The translations under genes and the position numbers were made by a program. The notes beneath the pieces were generated by a model, which worked only from the letters and a program-made list of their open reading frames with translations, was not told the DNA's origin and did no database searches. Positions 1-7,001 of a stretch of DNA of 15,806 bases are shown here, in pieces. The stretch comes from Bremia lactucae (Eukaryota; Oomycota; Peronosporomycetes; Peronosporales; Peronosporaceae). The DNA is taken from contig NC_090612.1 in NCBI RefSeq assembly GCF_004359215.1, forward strand, positions 3,797,108 through 3,812,913, given 5' to 3'. The number at the start of each line of letters is the position of its first letter. Position 1 is the first letter of the stretch.

Positions 1-1
1 A

Positions 2-511
2 GCTCTCCAATATATGGCCGATAGCCCGAAAGACGATTGCGCGCTGCACGCAGTGCAGATGGCGTTTGAGTTAATGGGCGGGCTCCACCGAGAAGTCGCA
101 ATTTTGAAGAAGCTCAGCGAGAAGTTTCTGGACCAGATGGTTTGCAGCGATTCAGGCCGAAGGGGCGGACTGAAGCATGTACAGCTGGTGAAGTTTCTCC
201 GCGAAGAGGTTCCGAAGACGGGGTGACGGGTTAGCGTGGACGTGTTTAACAGGAATCAATTCAAGGGCCATGGAGTGGGACCGCTGGGAGTAGCAGCCCT
301 GGCGTAACGTGCAAGTGAGCCGCTCGAAGATGGTGCGTACATCGTGTACGCACTCAAGTCCTCCCGACGTGGACACTGCATTGCCATGAAAAGGGAGGGA
401 GAGAAGATGTACGTACGGGAAAACGGCCTGACCCAAGGCATAATGACGCAAACCTGGATCCGGAGCATTTGCTCAGTACGTCGCATCATACTTGCCTACG
501 GCGCAGAATAG
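2..511 (+). pseudogene. Fragment of chromodomain/papain-like peptidase ORF, copy 1
   Basis: The frame is open from the window edge and matches the C-terminal half of the ORF at 5875-6912. The copy holds the Asp-Cys-Ala-Leu-His motif proposed as the peptidase nucleophile region, and after the breaks the Gly-His-Cys-Ile-Ala motif proposed for the catalytic histidine. It is interrupted by TGA at 224-226, shared with the other copy, and by TAA at 305-307 where the other copy has TGG (Trp). The original end is TAG at 509-511. One missense difference (Lys for Asn just before the Asp-Asp-Cys) also separates the copies. The extra stop makes this the more decayed copy. The upstream half, including the chromodomain, lies outside the window or is missing. 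Confidence 0.7.
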
Positions 512-3500
512 GGTCCATAAGGAGAGTAATGATAATGGGCGAAATGCACCTGATCCACCTATGATAATCAAAATGAAGCCAAGGCTTTACGCATCCGTTT
601 CTATGGGTACAGACCACGCTGGCGGACGTGTAACGCCGTCGGGTTCTGGCTGAGAAAATCGCTGAAGAGTCGGTTGCGTGACAGCAGAGCAAGGAGAATT
701 TGCTGCTGCGCCTGCTGACCAGGATCGTAAATGCGACGAAGGCGGTGACGAAAGTGCGCGCAAGCCGTTGTCAAGATGACCTGTAATGCGGGGAGAACAG
801 GCGTGGGCTGTCTCCCGTCGAAGAGGCAACGATTGCGGTCTGTCCAGATGAAATGAAGCGTCACAGCACGAAGCGTGTGCCAAGCGTCATGAACTTCGTC
901 ATCACAGTCCTTGTAGTCATCACGCACACGCATCTTCCTTGCCAAGGCGATGTCAAGCCAATTCGGTCTCGAACGTAACAGCGGAGAAATAAGCTGGTTC
1001 AAAAGACGCCACAGCTGGGTCGCAAAGGTACACTCAAAGAACAAGTGCTCCACCGTCTCGATGGCGTTGCACCCATCGCGCACGCAATATTGAATGCGTG
1101 GGTGAGCAGCTTCGAGGAACCAGAACCGAGAGCGCACAGGCAAAAGACGGAACGCTAGACGGAACTGCAAGTCTTCGAATACTGGGAGCAGAATCGCGCG
1201 CAGGTGCTTGCTGTACCGCACAAGCGACCGGATCTGTTCCTGACTCACACGGCGCGAGTGAGCATTCATTGGGTGTGCTTTCGTCGGTGGGGTTGGTGTC
1301 CACACCACACGAAGCAAAGCCGATCGTGGAATTACAGGAACCAGGCATACTTTGTCCCCGCTCATGCATCCCAGGTATGGAGGTGGTGGTTGTAAAGCGA
1401 GCTGGGCCTGATGCACAAATTCGCGCGCGTTCAGACGCCAGACGATCTGCGTGGCTTCATTGTACAGTACTCGTAGCCACTTCGCCTGTTGTCCGGGTGC
1501 CGTGGACAAGAGTGTAAAGTCGATGTGCCGTTCAACAAAGTCACGCTGGGACGGCCACGCACAACCCGCGCGCATAAAGTCCGCCAGCGAACGCATGCGG
1601 AAGACTCGGGACACGTGGAGTCGAAAACTGCGTTGCGGTTCGGGAACCATACCAAGACATCGTCGATGTGGTGAGCTGGTGTGCGTTCGTGCAGCCTGCT
1701 CGTAGTGAAGCGCAGCATCGGAATGGAACCAGATCGGTTGGTGAAGACCGTAAGCAGCTTGCTCCTCCAGTGGAAGGTCACGCCACGTCAGCTTCCATCG
1801 AATTTTGTACCACCAGATCCAGGTTGCTTTCCACCACGGCGAGGCTAGACTCCAAGTGATCATTGCGCCATGCCGGAGCGGAGAGATCACAAGAAGGTCT
1901 AAGGCATGTCGTACCCCGTAGCGAGGAAGAATGGACGTCAGAAGCTCAACGCCGGCGGTCGTCCAGTTCCGAGCATTCGCGTCTGGTGCTGCACGAATGA
2001 ACTGCAGCAGCAATGCAAGACGCTGTCGTTTGAGATGGGCATCTAAGCTGGGGATACCGAGGCCACCTTCACGCTTGGTCAGGTACAAAAATTCGCGCGG
2101 GATGAGCTGGACGTGGGATGCATCTCGGTCGTGCTTCCGGCTCAGAACAAATCGGTTCAGCATCGACTGCCACCGCTTCACCACTGTAGCAGGAATCGAG
2201 ACGTGCTGCGTGTAGTGCCAGAGACGCGAGATCACCATCGTTTGAGCCACCAGAAGCCGGCCACGAAGTGTTCGAGCTCGTCTGTACCACACCTTGACGC
2301 CGTCGTAGAAGCGCTGGTCCAGAAAATCGACGATGGCGTCAACGACTGGAGACTGACCGAATGGGATGCCAAGATACTTCACAGTCTCGGTTCGGCCCAG
2401 CACGCGCACGCCAGGAAGCAAAGGACAGTCGTGGCTTCGATTCAGTGCGAGAAGCACCGACTTGGACAGGTTCAGCTGCGCTCCAGAGCCATTGCAGTAC
2501 TCTTCCACGATCGCCAGCTGAGCCTGTAGGTTCGGTATCGAGCTACCAAGAAGAGTCGAGTCGTCCGCAAAGAACATGGACGTGGTAGTGTGATCCGCGT
2601 TCAGACACACACCGTACTCGTCATGCGAGCGCAGCATGTTACCCAGTGGCTCGATCGTCAAGACGAATAGCAGAGCAGACAACGGATCACCTTGCTTCAC
2701 CCCTCTCGTTGGGTGCAGTGCTGGCTGAATGGTCTGGTTGATGACAAGATGCGCTTGGGGATCGGTGTACAGTAGCTGAATCCATTGCAGAAACGCGGTG
2801 TCGAAACCCATGCGCTCGAGCAGTCGGAACATGTAGTCCCAATTGACGCGATCGAACGCCTTCTGGAAGTCCAGGAAGAGCGCATACGCTTCTTCGTCGC
2901 GGCTCGTGACCAAGTCTTGTAGATCCGCCAGGAACCGGATATGGTGGTGGATCGACCGACGTTTGACAAAACCCTTCTGGTCAGGATGAATCAAGTCGAG
3001 AAGGACGCTCTGCAACCGATACGACAGTGCCTTGGACAACACCTTCACATCGACTTGGACGAGTGCGATTGGTCGGTAGTTACCAGGCTCGGCACGCGAT
3101 CCCTTCTTGTGCAGGAGCACGACGGCTGTCTTGCGCTGTGATGGAAGCAGCACGCCACATTTGAGACGGTGATGGAAGACTATGCTCAAGCACTCGCCAA
3201 ACACACCCGGAGCCACCTGGTAAAATCCAGCGGTCAGTCCGTCCATGCCAGGTGCCGACGTTGCCTTCATGTGTCGGATCGCACTCGCCATGTCTGCGGC
3301 AGTAACTGGTGCGTTCAAGATCGCACTATCAATATCCGAGACGAAGCGGACAATCGAGTCAAGAAGCTTGTGCTGCAGTCCAGTGTCAGGAGGAGGAGCC
3401 CGTCCCGCCGGACTGTTAGGGTCGCCCATCTCGGACCCCCAGTGCTCCAGGAAGCGGAGAGAAATCTCGTGAGGGTTGCTCGAGACACTGCCAGTTGGTG

Positions 3501-4116
3501 TCACAACCTCCTCAATCGAGACACGCCGCAAGCTTCTATCCAGCGGACGGAAGAAGTGCCTGGTCGACTTTTCAGCATTGGTAGCTTGGAAGTCGAACGC
3601 AGTGTCTTGGTTGTACTGACTAGTCCGAGTGACTATTTCCTTGTAATTCCGTAAAGCCTCACCGTAGAGCTCACGATCGTCATCACGCGGTGACGTACGA
3701 TATCGGGCGGCAGCCAGATCGAGTGCGACCCGAGCGTCTTCAACTGCCCGAGTATCTTGGAGGCGAAGCTTCTTTTGCACGTCTTGTAGCTGGGTCTTGA
3801 TGTGTGCCTTCCACGCCTCCCAGACTTTACCCGGGTTCGAAGAGGCGCGCAGGGCATCACGAACCAGCTCAGCTTCTTTCTCGATTGCAGTAACCACCAC
3901 TGGGTACTCGAGCAAGTAGCGAGGAAATTTCCAGTACCCCCGACCGTGGAGCTGCGCGCACGACCGGAAACGCACCGAGTGAGCCAGATGGTCACCAGCG
4001 TGCGTCGGCAGGAAATACTTGGAGCTGGCGTAAAAGCGATCACAGTGTGCCCCGGACAGCAATATGTAGTCCAGCCGGTTCTTCCGAGGAAGAGGGCCAG
4101 TGAACACACGCCCGGT
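512..4116 (-). mobile_element. 5'-truncated LINE (L1-like non-LTR retrotransposon), copy 1
   Basis: A minus-strand non-LTR element whose ORF2 encodes endonuclease remnants, reverse transcriptase and a C-terminal zinc-binding segment. Compared with the fuller copy to the right, it lacks the whole of ORF1 and about the first 195 codons of the endonuclease. Sequence homology ends at 4116 and the next bases belong to a tRNA-Lys unit, the pattern expected of a 5'-truncated LINE insertion. The 3' limit is uncertain: no A-tail lies beside the stop codon at 601-603, and the convergent ORF fragment at 2-511 is shared with the other copy, so the element may extend further left than given. No target-site duplication can be tested because the left flank is outside the window. 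Confidence 0.85.
601..4107 (-). CDS. LINE ORF2, reverse transcriptase (endonuclease truncated)
   Basis: A 1168-codon open frame. Residues 1-50 are the tail of an exonuclease-endonuclease-phosphatase fold, with Arg-Leu-Asp-Tyr near 11 and Gly-Asp-His-Leu-Ala near 38. The RT core follows: a Leu-His-Lys-Lys-Gly start near 330, motif A Leu-Asp-Phe with the catalytic Asp near 413, motif B Gly-Val-Lys-Gln-Gly-Asp-Pro near 466-475, and motif C Phe-Ala-Asp-Asp at about 513-516. A CX4C...HX4-5C cluster at about 1008-1026 fits the zf-RVT zinc-binding domain seen in L1-like ORF2 proteins. I see no RNase H domain. The reading frame is intact over the RT, unlike the right-hand copy, but the start Met is only the first one left after truncation, so the protein would lack endonuclease activity. 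The family is clear; the clade (L1/Tx1-like) is inferred. Confidence 0.9.
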   Translation of the reverse strand: MFTGPLPRKNRLDYILLSGAHCDRFYASSKYFLPTHAGDHLAHSVRFRSCAQLHGRGYWKFPRYLLEYPVVVTAIEKEAELVRDALRASSNPGKVWEAWKAHIKTQLQDVQKKLRLQDTRAVEDARVALDLAAARYRTSPRDDDRELYGEALRNYKEIVTRTSQYNQDTAFDFQATNAEKSTRHFFRPLDRSLRRVSIEEVVTPTGSVSSNPHEISLRFLEHWGSEMGDPNSPAGRAPPPDTGLQHKLLDSIVRFVSDIDSAILNAPVTAADMASAIRHMKATSAPGMDGLTAGFYQVAPGVFGECLSIVFHHRLKCGVLLPSQRKTAVVLLHKKGSRAEPGNYRPIALVQVDVKVLSKALSYRLQSVLLDLIHPDQKGFVKRRSIHHHIRFLADLQDLVTSRDEEAYALFLDFQKAFDRVNWDYMFRLLERMGFDTAFLQWIQLLYTDPQAHLVINQTIQPALHPTRGVKQGDPLSALLFVLTIEPLGNMLRSHDEYGVCLNADHTTTSMFFADDSTLLGSSIPNLQAQLAIVEEYCNGSGAQLNLSKSVLLALNRSHDCPLLPGVRVLGRTETVKYLGIPFGQSPVVDAIVDFLDQRFYDGVKVWYRRARTLRGRLLVAQTMVISRLWHYTQHVSIPATVVKRWQSMLNRFVLSRKHDRDASHVQLIPREFLYLTKREGGLGIPSLDAHLKRQRLALLLQFIRAAPDANARNWTTAGVELLTSILPRYGVRHALDLLVISPLRHGAMITWSLASPWWKATWIWWYKIRWKLTWRDLPLEEQAAYGLHQPIWFHSDAALHYEQAARTHTSSPHRRCLGMVPEPQRSFRLHVSRVFRMRSLADFMRAGCAWPSQRDFVERHIDFTLLSTAPGQQAKWLRVLYNEATQIVWRLNAREFVHQAQLALQPPPPYLGCMSGDKVCLVPVIPRSALLRVVWTPTPPTKAHPMNAHSRRVSQEQIRSLVRYSKHLRAILLPVFEDLQFRLAFRLLPVRSRFWFLEAAHPRIQYCVRDGCNAIETVEHLFFECTFATQLWRLLNQLISPLLRSRPNWLDIALARKMRVRDDYKDCDDEVHDAWHTLRAVTLHFIWTDRNRCLFDGRQPTPVLPALQVILTTACAHFRHRLRRIYDPGQQAQQQILLALLSRNRLFSDFLSQNPTALHVRQRGLYP

Positions 4117-4117
4117 A

Positions 4118-4190
4118 ACCCGTCTAGCTCAGTTGGTAGAGCGCTGGCCTTTTAAGCCAGTGGTCGTGGGTTCGAGCCCCACGGGGGGTG
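4118..4190 (+). tRNA. tRNA-Lys(TTT), first of three tandem copies
   Basis: A 73-nt cloverleaf without encoded CCA. The D stem is GCTC/GAGC, the anticodon stem CTGGC/GCCAG encloses CTTTTAA (anticodon TTT, Lys), and the T stem GTGGG/CCCAC encloses TTCGAGC. A box TAGCTCAGTTGG and B box GGTTCGAGCCC are canonical. The acceptor stem is imperfect: the 3' strand GGGGGGT pairs with ACCCGTC with one G-G mismatch and one G-T wobble. A weak Pol III stop, TTTT, lies at 4223-4226. LINE sequence ends one base upstream, so the normal leader seen in front of the other two copies is missing here. Probably functional, or a recently functional gene. Confidence 0.8.
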
Positions 4191-4480
4191 AAAAACGCTG
4201 CATGGCAGAAGAGGAGTCGCCATTTTGCTCTGCATCGCAACCATGAGCTGCAGCATCTTCACTTTATAAACATTTTAACACTTCCATTAAGCACGTCTTT
4301 TGCATCGACATGCACCTCTCTTTAAGCTGCAATCGATACCAGTTCTGTCTGGAGCATATAAACGCGAGCGTAAGCACAGTGTTAGGCGCGGTCAAAGTTT
4401 TAATAACTACTTATGTGTCCAAGTCTTCCAAATTAAGTGCTGAGATATTAAATTGCCTAAAATGAATCAGACGGGGCGAA
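4118..4480 (+). repeat. tRNA-Lys tandem repeat unit 1 (363 bp)
   Basis: The unit consists of the tRNA followed by a spacer of about 290 bp. Its spacer lacks an 18-bp segment (AGTAACTGTATTTAAGCT) that both later units have after TTAGGCGC. The spacer contains CATATAAACG near 4356 but no open frame worth calling. The unit could be a tandemly amplified tRNA gene with its flank, or a tRNA-Lys-derived SINE that has become tandem; the absence of an A-tail and the precise head-to-tail joins favour the first. Confidence 0.85.
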
Positions 4481-4552
4481 ACCCGTCTAGCTCAGTTGGT
4501 AGAGGATGGCCTTTTAAGCCAGTGGTCGTGGGTTCGAGCCCCACGGGGGGCG
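4481..4552 (+). pseudogene. tRNA-Lys(TTT)-like pseudogene, second tandem copy
   Basis: This is one base shorter than the first copy. The segment joining D stem and anticodon stem reads GAGGATGGC instead of GAGCGCTGGC, which removes one D-stem pair and the outer anticodon-stem pair. The anticodon loop CTTTTAA and the T arm are unchanged. The acceptor 3' end is GGGGGGC, so the terminal pair is A-C. It may still be transcribed because both Pol III boxes are kept, but stable folding is doubtful. A minimal tRNA fold remains possible. Confidence 0.6.
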
Positions 4553-4860
4553 ACAAACGCTGCATGGCAGAAGAGTAGTCGCCATTTTGCTCTGCATCGC
4601 AACCATGAGCTGCAGCATCTTCACTCCATAGACATTTTAACACTTTCATTAAGCACGTCTTTTGCATCGACATGCACCTCTCTTTAAGCTGCAATGGATA
4701 CCAGTTCTGTCTGGAGCATATAAACGCGAGCGTAAGCACAGTGTTAGGCGCAGTAACTGTATTTAAGCTGGTCAAAGTTTTAATAACTACTTATGTGTCC
4801 AAGTCTTCCAAATTAAGTGCTGAGATATTAAATTGCTTAAAATGAATCAGACGGGGCGAA
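4481..4860 (+). repeat. tRNA-Lys tandem repeat unit 2 (380 bp)
   Basis: The spacer is close to that of unit 1, plus the 18-bp segment missing there. It ends in the leader AGACGGGGCGAA just before the next tRNA copy. The difference of 17 bp from unit 1 is fully explained by the 18-bp indel and the one-base tRNA deletion. Confidence 0.85.
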
Positions 4861-4934
4861 ACCCGTCTAGCTCAGTTGGTAGAGGATGGCCATTTAAGCC
4901 AGTGGTCGTGGGTTCGTGCCCCACGGGGAAGGTG
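4861..4934 (+). pseudogene. tRNA-Lys pseudogene, third tandem copy
   Basis: The most decayed copy. It shares the GAGGATGGC lesion of copy 2. In addition the anticodon loop is CATTTAA, so the universally conserved U33 is replaced by A. The T loop is TTCGTGC instead of TTCGAGC, which changes A58 and the B box. The acceptor 3' strand is disrupted (GGGGAAGGTG). It is unlikely to give a working tRNA. Confidence 0.75.
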
Positions 4935-5180
4935 ACAAACGCTTCATGGCAGAAGAGTAGTCGCCATTTTGCTTTGCATCGCAACCATGACTTGCAGCAT
5001 CTTCACTCCATAAACATTTTACACTTCCATTTAGCACGTCTTTTGCATCGACATGCACCTCTCTTTAAGCTGCAATGGATACCAGTTCTGTCTGGAGCAT
5101 ATAAACGCGAGCGTAAGCACAGTGTTAGGCGCAGTAACTGTATTTAAGCTGGTCAAAGTTTTAATAACTACTTATGTGTC
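4861..5180 (+). repeat. tRNA-Lys tandem repeat unit 3 (partial, about 320 bp)
   Basis: It matches units 1 and 2 up to TTATGTGTC at 5180 and then breaks off at a single N (5181). After that the sequence only loosely resembles the expected unit end. The break could be the true end of the array or a base-calling or assembly problem at the N. Confidence 0.8.
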
Positions 5181-5181
5181 N

Positions 5182-5458
5182 GTGTCTTTTAAAATCCGAG
5201 ACAATTTATTGCAGATAGGATTTGCCCTTTATATAAGGCCAACATTCTATCTTACCACTACTCGATGATCGGCGAGCTGGATACGGTTTCACTGGCATCG
5301 CGATGTTCGTCGAACATTGCAACCCATATGGATAAAGCGCACATGAAAATGTGGCATACTGTAAATGTACTTGTGTTGCTATAGATTGTTGATATCGTGG
5401 CATTCACGCGTGATTAGCCATTCAATTCAAGCTCTGTAGAACTCGAATTTTCACAGCT
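5182..5458. other. Unassigned stretch between tRNA array and assembly gap
   Basis: These 277 bases are AT-richer than their surroundings and have no convincing open frame. A TATA-like TTTATATAAGG lies near 5227-5237. I see no match to the LINE, copia or tRNA units in this window. Confidence 0.5.
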
Positions 5459-5558
5459 NNNNNNNNNNNNNNNNNNNNNNNNNNNNNNNNNNNNNNNNNN
5501 NNNNNNNNNNNNNNNNNNNNNNNNNNNNNNNNNNNNNNNNNNNNNNNNNNNNNNNNNN
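5459..5558. other. Assembly gap, 100 N
   Basis: Exactly 100 Ns, the usual placeholder for a gap of unknown length, so the true distance between the tRNA array and the chromodomain ORF is not known. Confidence 0.98.
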
Positions 5559-5584
5559 ATAGGTACAATACTATGCTATAGTTC

Positions 5585-5606
5585 TTTTTTTTTTTTTTTT
5601 TTTTTT
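5585..5606 (-). repeat. T22 homopolymer (A22 on the minus strand)
   Basis: A run of 22 T. Read on the minus strand it is an A-tail in the position and orientation expected for the 3' end of a minus-strand LINE, provided the LINE transcript extends through the convergent ORF. It could equally be a simple repeat or the tail of an unrelated insertion. Confidence 0.5.
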
Positions 5607-5614
5607 GAAATTGA

Positions 5615-5819
5615 AATATAGTTAAAAGGTCGGAAGTGGAAAGTGGCCAGCTAGACCGGACGGTCTCGACAACGGACTCACCACGACGCACGGACGCAAG
5701 TACTCTGGAAACGAGCGTACGTCCTCTGTGCGATGAAGGCGCGCAGGCGGACTCACTCCCTTCACCCGCAGGGGTGGGGAAGAAGCGCGCGAAGCCAGCC
5801 CCCGCAGCAGCCGCCACGC
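5615..5819 (+). CDS. Possible upstream exon of the chromodomain ORF
   Basis: A frame open from the TGA at 5612-5614 to 5819, without an ATG, so it is either 5'-incomplete or not the true start. The translation is rich in Ser, Thr, Pro and Ala and ends in an Ala-rich run. Removing the proposed intron 5820-5890 joins this frame (phase 1) to the chromodomain frame without a stop. No domain is recognised. If splicing does not occur, the first ATG in the downstream frame is at 6031-6033, which still leaves the chromodomain complete. Confidence 0.3.
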
Positions 5820-5890
5820 GTACGTTTTTATTTTATTTTTATTTTTATTTTATTTTATTTTATTTTATTTTTTTGTGACATTTCATGTAG
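5820..5890 (+). other. Putative 71-nt spliceosomal intron
   Basis: Starts GTACGT, fitting the oomycete donor pattern GTRNGT, and ends TAG. A TGAC that could serve as branch site lies 11-14 bases before the end. The body is the TTTTA-repeat tract, which would act as polypyrimidine tract. Splicing joins two frames that are otherwise out of register (exon ends after one base of a codon). The length is typical of short oomycete introns. Prediction only; no transcript evidence. Confidence 0.4.
5825..5874. repeat. TTTTA microsatellite-like tract
   Basis: Fifty bases made only of T and A in TTTTA/TTTTTA units. It lies inside the proposed intron. On the minus strand it would read as TAAAA repeats, which some LINEs use as 3' tails, so it is a second candidate for the LINE 3' end. 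Confidence 0.85.
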
Positions 5891-6627
5891 ACTTTTTGCC
5901 ACATGTCCAAGAGGTGCAAGACCCCAAAGCCGGCGAAGAAGCCATTGAGGCAAACGCCTCCTGTAACGGTGCGACTCAAACCGGGACTGGGTTGTCACCG
6001 CATGCGCCGATTATACTGGTGGCTGGGGGCATGAGACCGGAGAGAGTTGCACTTGAGGAGGAGGCGGGAGTCTTGATGGTTTCTGCCGGATTGGGTGAGT
6101 CGTCAGGGGAGGAGGACCAATATGATTCTCGTCCCAAGCGGCGTAGACTGCGCCAAGTTTCGGAGAGGGTAGAGGAAGCGGAGACGGAGGACAAGGAGTA
6201 CGTAGTCGCGCGGGTGCTGGATCGCCGTGGAGAGGGCATCGCTCGGGAATACCTTGTCCAGTGGGAGAATAAGTCGGCAGAATGGAAGGCCGCGAGCATG
6301 CTGTCGAAGTGTGCAGCACTGGTGGGGTCGTACGACCGGTATTGCGCTAAACACCCAGAACGCGACATGGCATATGCCGAGTTTGTTAGCTCGGACCTAC
6401 CAGCCCTCCAATATATGGCCGATAGCCCGAACGACGATTGCGCGCTGCACGCAGTGCAGATGGCGTTTGAGTTAATGGGCGGGCTCCACCGAGAAGTCGC
6501 AATTTTGAAGAAGCTCAGCGAGAAGTTTCTGGACCAGATGGTTTGCAGCGATTCAGGCCGAAGGGGCGGACTGAAGCATGTACAGCTGGTGAAGTTTCTC
6601 CGCGAAGAGGTTCCGAAGACGGGGTGA
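5875..6627 (+). CDS. Chromodomain protein with N-terminal half of a papain-like peptidase
   Basis: An open frame of 250 codons if counted from a GTG at 5875; the first ATG is codon 53 (6031). Residues 1-100 are low-complexity and acidic, with a basic Arg-Pro-Lys-Arg-Arg-Arg patch at 86-91 that could be a nuclear signal. Residues 108-158 fit a chromodomain: Glu-Tyr-Val-Val-Ala-Arg-Val-Leu, then Glu-Tyr-Leu-Val-Gln-Trp, then Glu-Trp-Lys-Ala-Ala and a C-terminal helix. Chromodomains bind methylated histone tails and are often carried by retrotransposons to guide insertion. From 186 an Asp-Asp-Cys-Ala-Leu-His motif (Cys189) followed by a helix resembles the nucleophile region of papain-fold peptidases (C39, OTU or Josephin style). 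The frame stops at TGA 6625-6627, but homology to a peptidase continues in the same frame. It is convergent with the LINE ORF2. The peptidase assignment is inference from motif order. Confidence 0.65.
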   Translation: MTFHVDFLPHVQEVQDPKAGEEAIEANASCNGATQTGTGLSPHAPIILVAGGMRPERVALEEEAGVLMVSAGLGESSGEEDQYDSRPKRRRLRQVSERVEEAETEDKEYVVARVLDRRGEGIAREYLVQWENKSAEWKAASMLSKCAALVGSYDRYCAKHPERDMAYAEFVSSDLPALQYMADSPNDDCALHAVQMAFELMGGLHREVAILKKLSEKFLDQMVCSDSGRRGGLKHVQLVKFLREEVPKTG

Positions 6628-6912
6628 CGGGTTAGCGTGGACGTGTTTAACAGGAATCAATTCAAGGGCCATGGAGTGGGACCGCTGGGAGTAGCAGCCC
6701 TGGCGTGGCGTGCAAGTGAGCCGCTCGAAGATGGTGCGTACATCGTGTACGCACTCAAGTCCTCCCGACGTGGACACTGCATTGCCATGAAAAGGGAGGG
6801 AGAGAAGATGTACGTACGGGAAAACGGCCTGACCCAAGGCATAATGACGCAAACCTGGATCCGGAGCATTTGCTCAGTACGTCGCATCATACTTGCCTAC
6901 GGCGCAGAATAG
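6628..6912 (+). pseudogene. C-terminal half of the peptidase-like domain, after in-frame TGA
   Basis: The same reading frame continues after the TGA for 94 codons to TAG at 6910-6912. It contains Gly-Ala-Tyr-Ile-Val-Tyr, then Gly-His-Cys-Ile-Ala-Met, where the His (residue 301 counting through the stop) would be the catalytic base. Met-Tyr-Val-Arg-Glu-Asn-Gly follows, with Asn317 or a neighbour as the third residue. The Cys-His-Asn order is that of papain-like enzymes. A single TGA therefore parts the proposed Cys and His. It may be a nonsense mutation, a readthrough codon, or part of an unrecognised intron. The LINE ORF2 stop lies 89 bases downstream on the other strand. Confidence 0.55.
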
Positions 6913-7001
6913 GGTCCATAAGGAGAGTAATGATAATGGGCGAAATGCACCTGATCCACCTATGATAATCAAAATGAAGCCAAGGCTTTACGCATCCGTT
7001 T

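Larger units (their letters stand above)
1..4116. repeat. Long direct repeat, copy 1 (matches 6402-10521)
   Basis: This block aligns base for base with 6402-10521. The offset is 6401 up to base 2787, then 6628 to base 3674, then 6405 to base 4116. The offset changes are a 228-N gap and a 223-bp deletion, both in the other copy. The block holds the end of a plus-strand chromodomain/peptidase-like ORF and most of a minus-strand LINE ORF2. I count 4 substitutions in the first 310 bases, one (base 1052) from 310 to 2787, and 17 from 2789 to 4116. The left end is cut by the window edge. The right end is a sharp break where LINE sequence stops one base before the tRNA-Lys gene. Confidence 0.95.

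Noticed and set aside
305..307. TGG to TAA change as a sign of repeat-induced point mutation
   Set aside because: Only this one dinucleotide change is seen; the repeat as a whole shows too few differences and no G-to-A bias to support such a process.
3169..3654. A 161-codon plus-strand frame opposite the LINE RT, repeated at 9797-10282
   Set aside because: It is the complement of strongly conserved RT sequence, shows no domain of its own, and the same shadow frames occur all along both ORF2 copies.
4833..5147. A 104-codon open frame through the third tRNA unit
   Set aside because: It reads through the tRNA pseudogene and the repeat spacer; similar frames appear in the sister units only because the DNA is repeated.
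4118..5180. CRISPR-like array
   Set aside because: The repeated units are over 360 bp long and contain tRNA sequence in a eukaryotic setting; there are no short repeats with unique spacers.
5422..5817. A minus-strand open frame with a lysine run
   Set aside because: It spans the N-gap and the T22 tract and has no support apart from low complexity.
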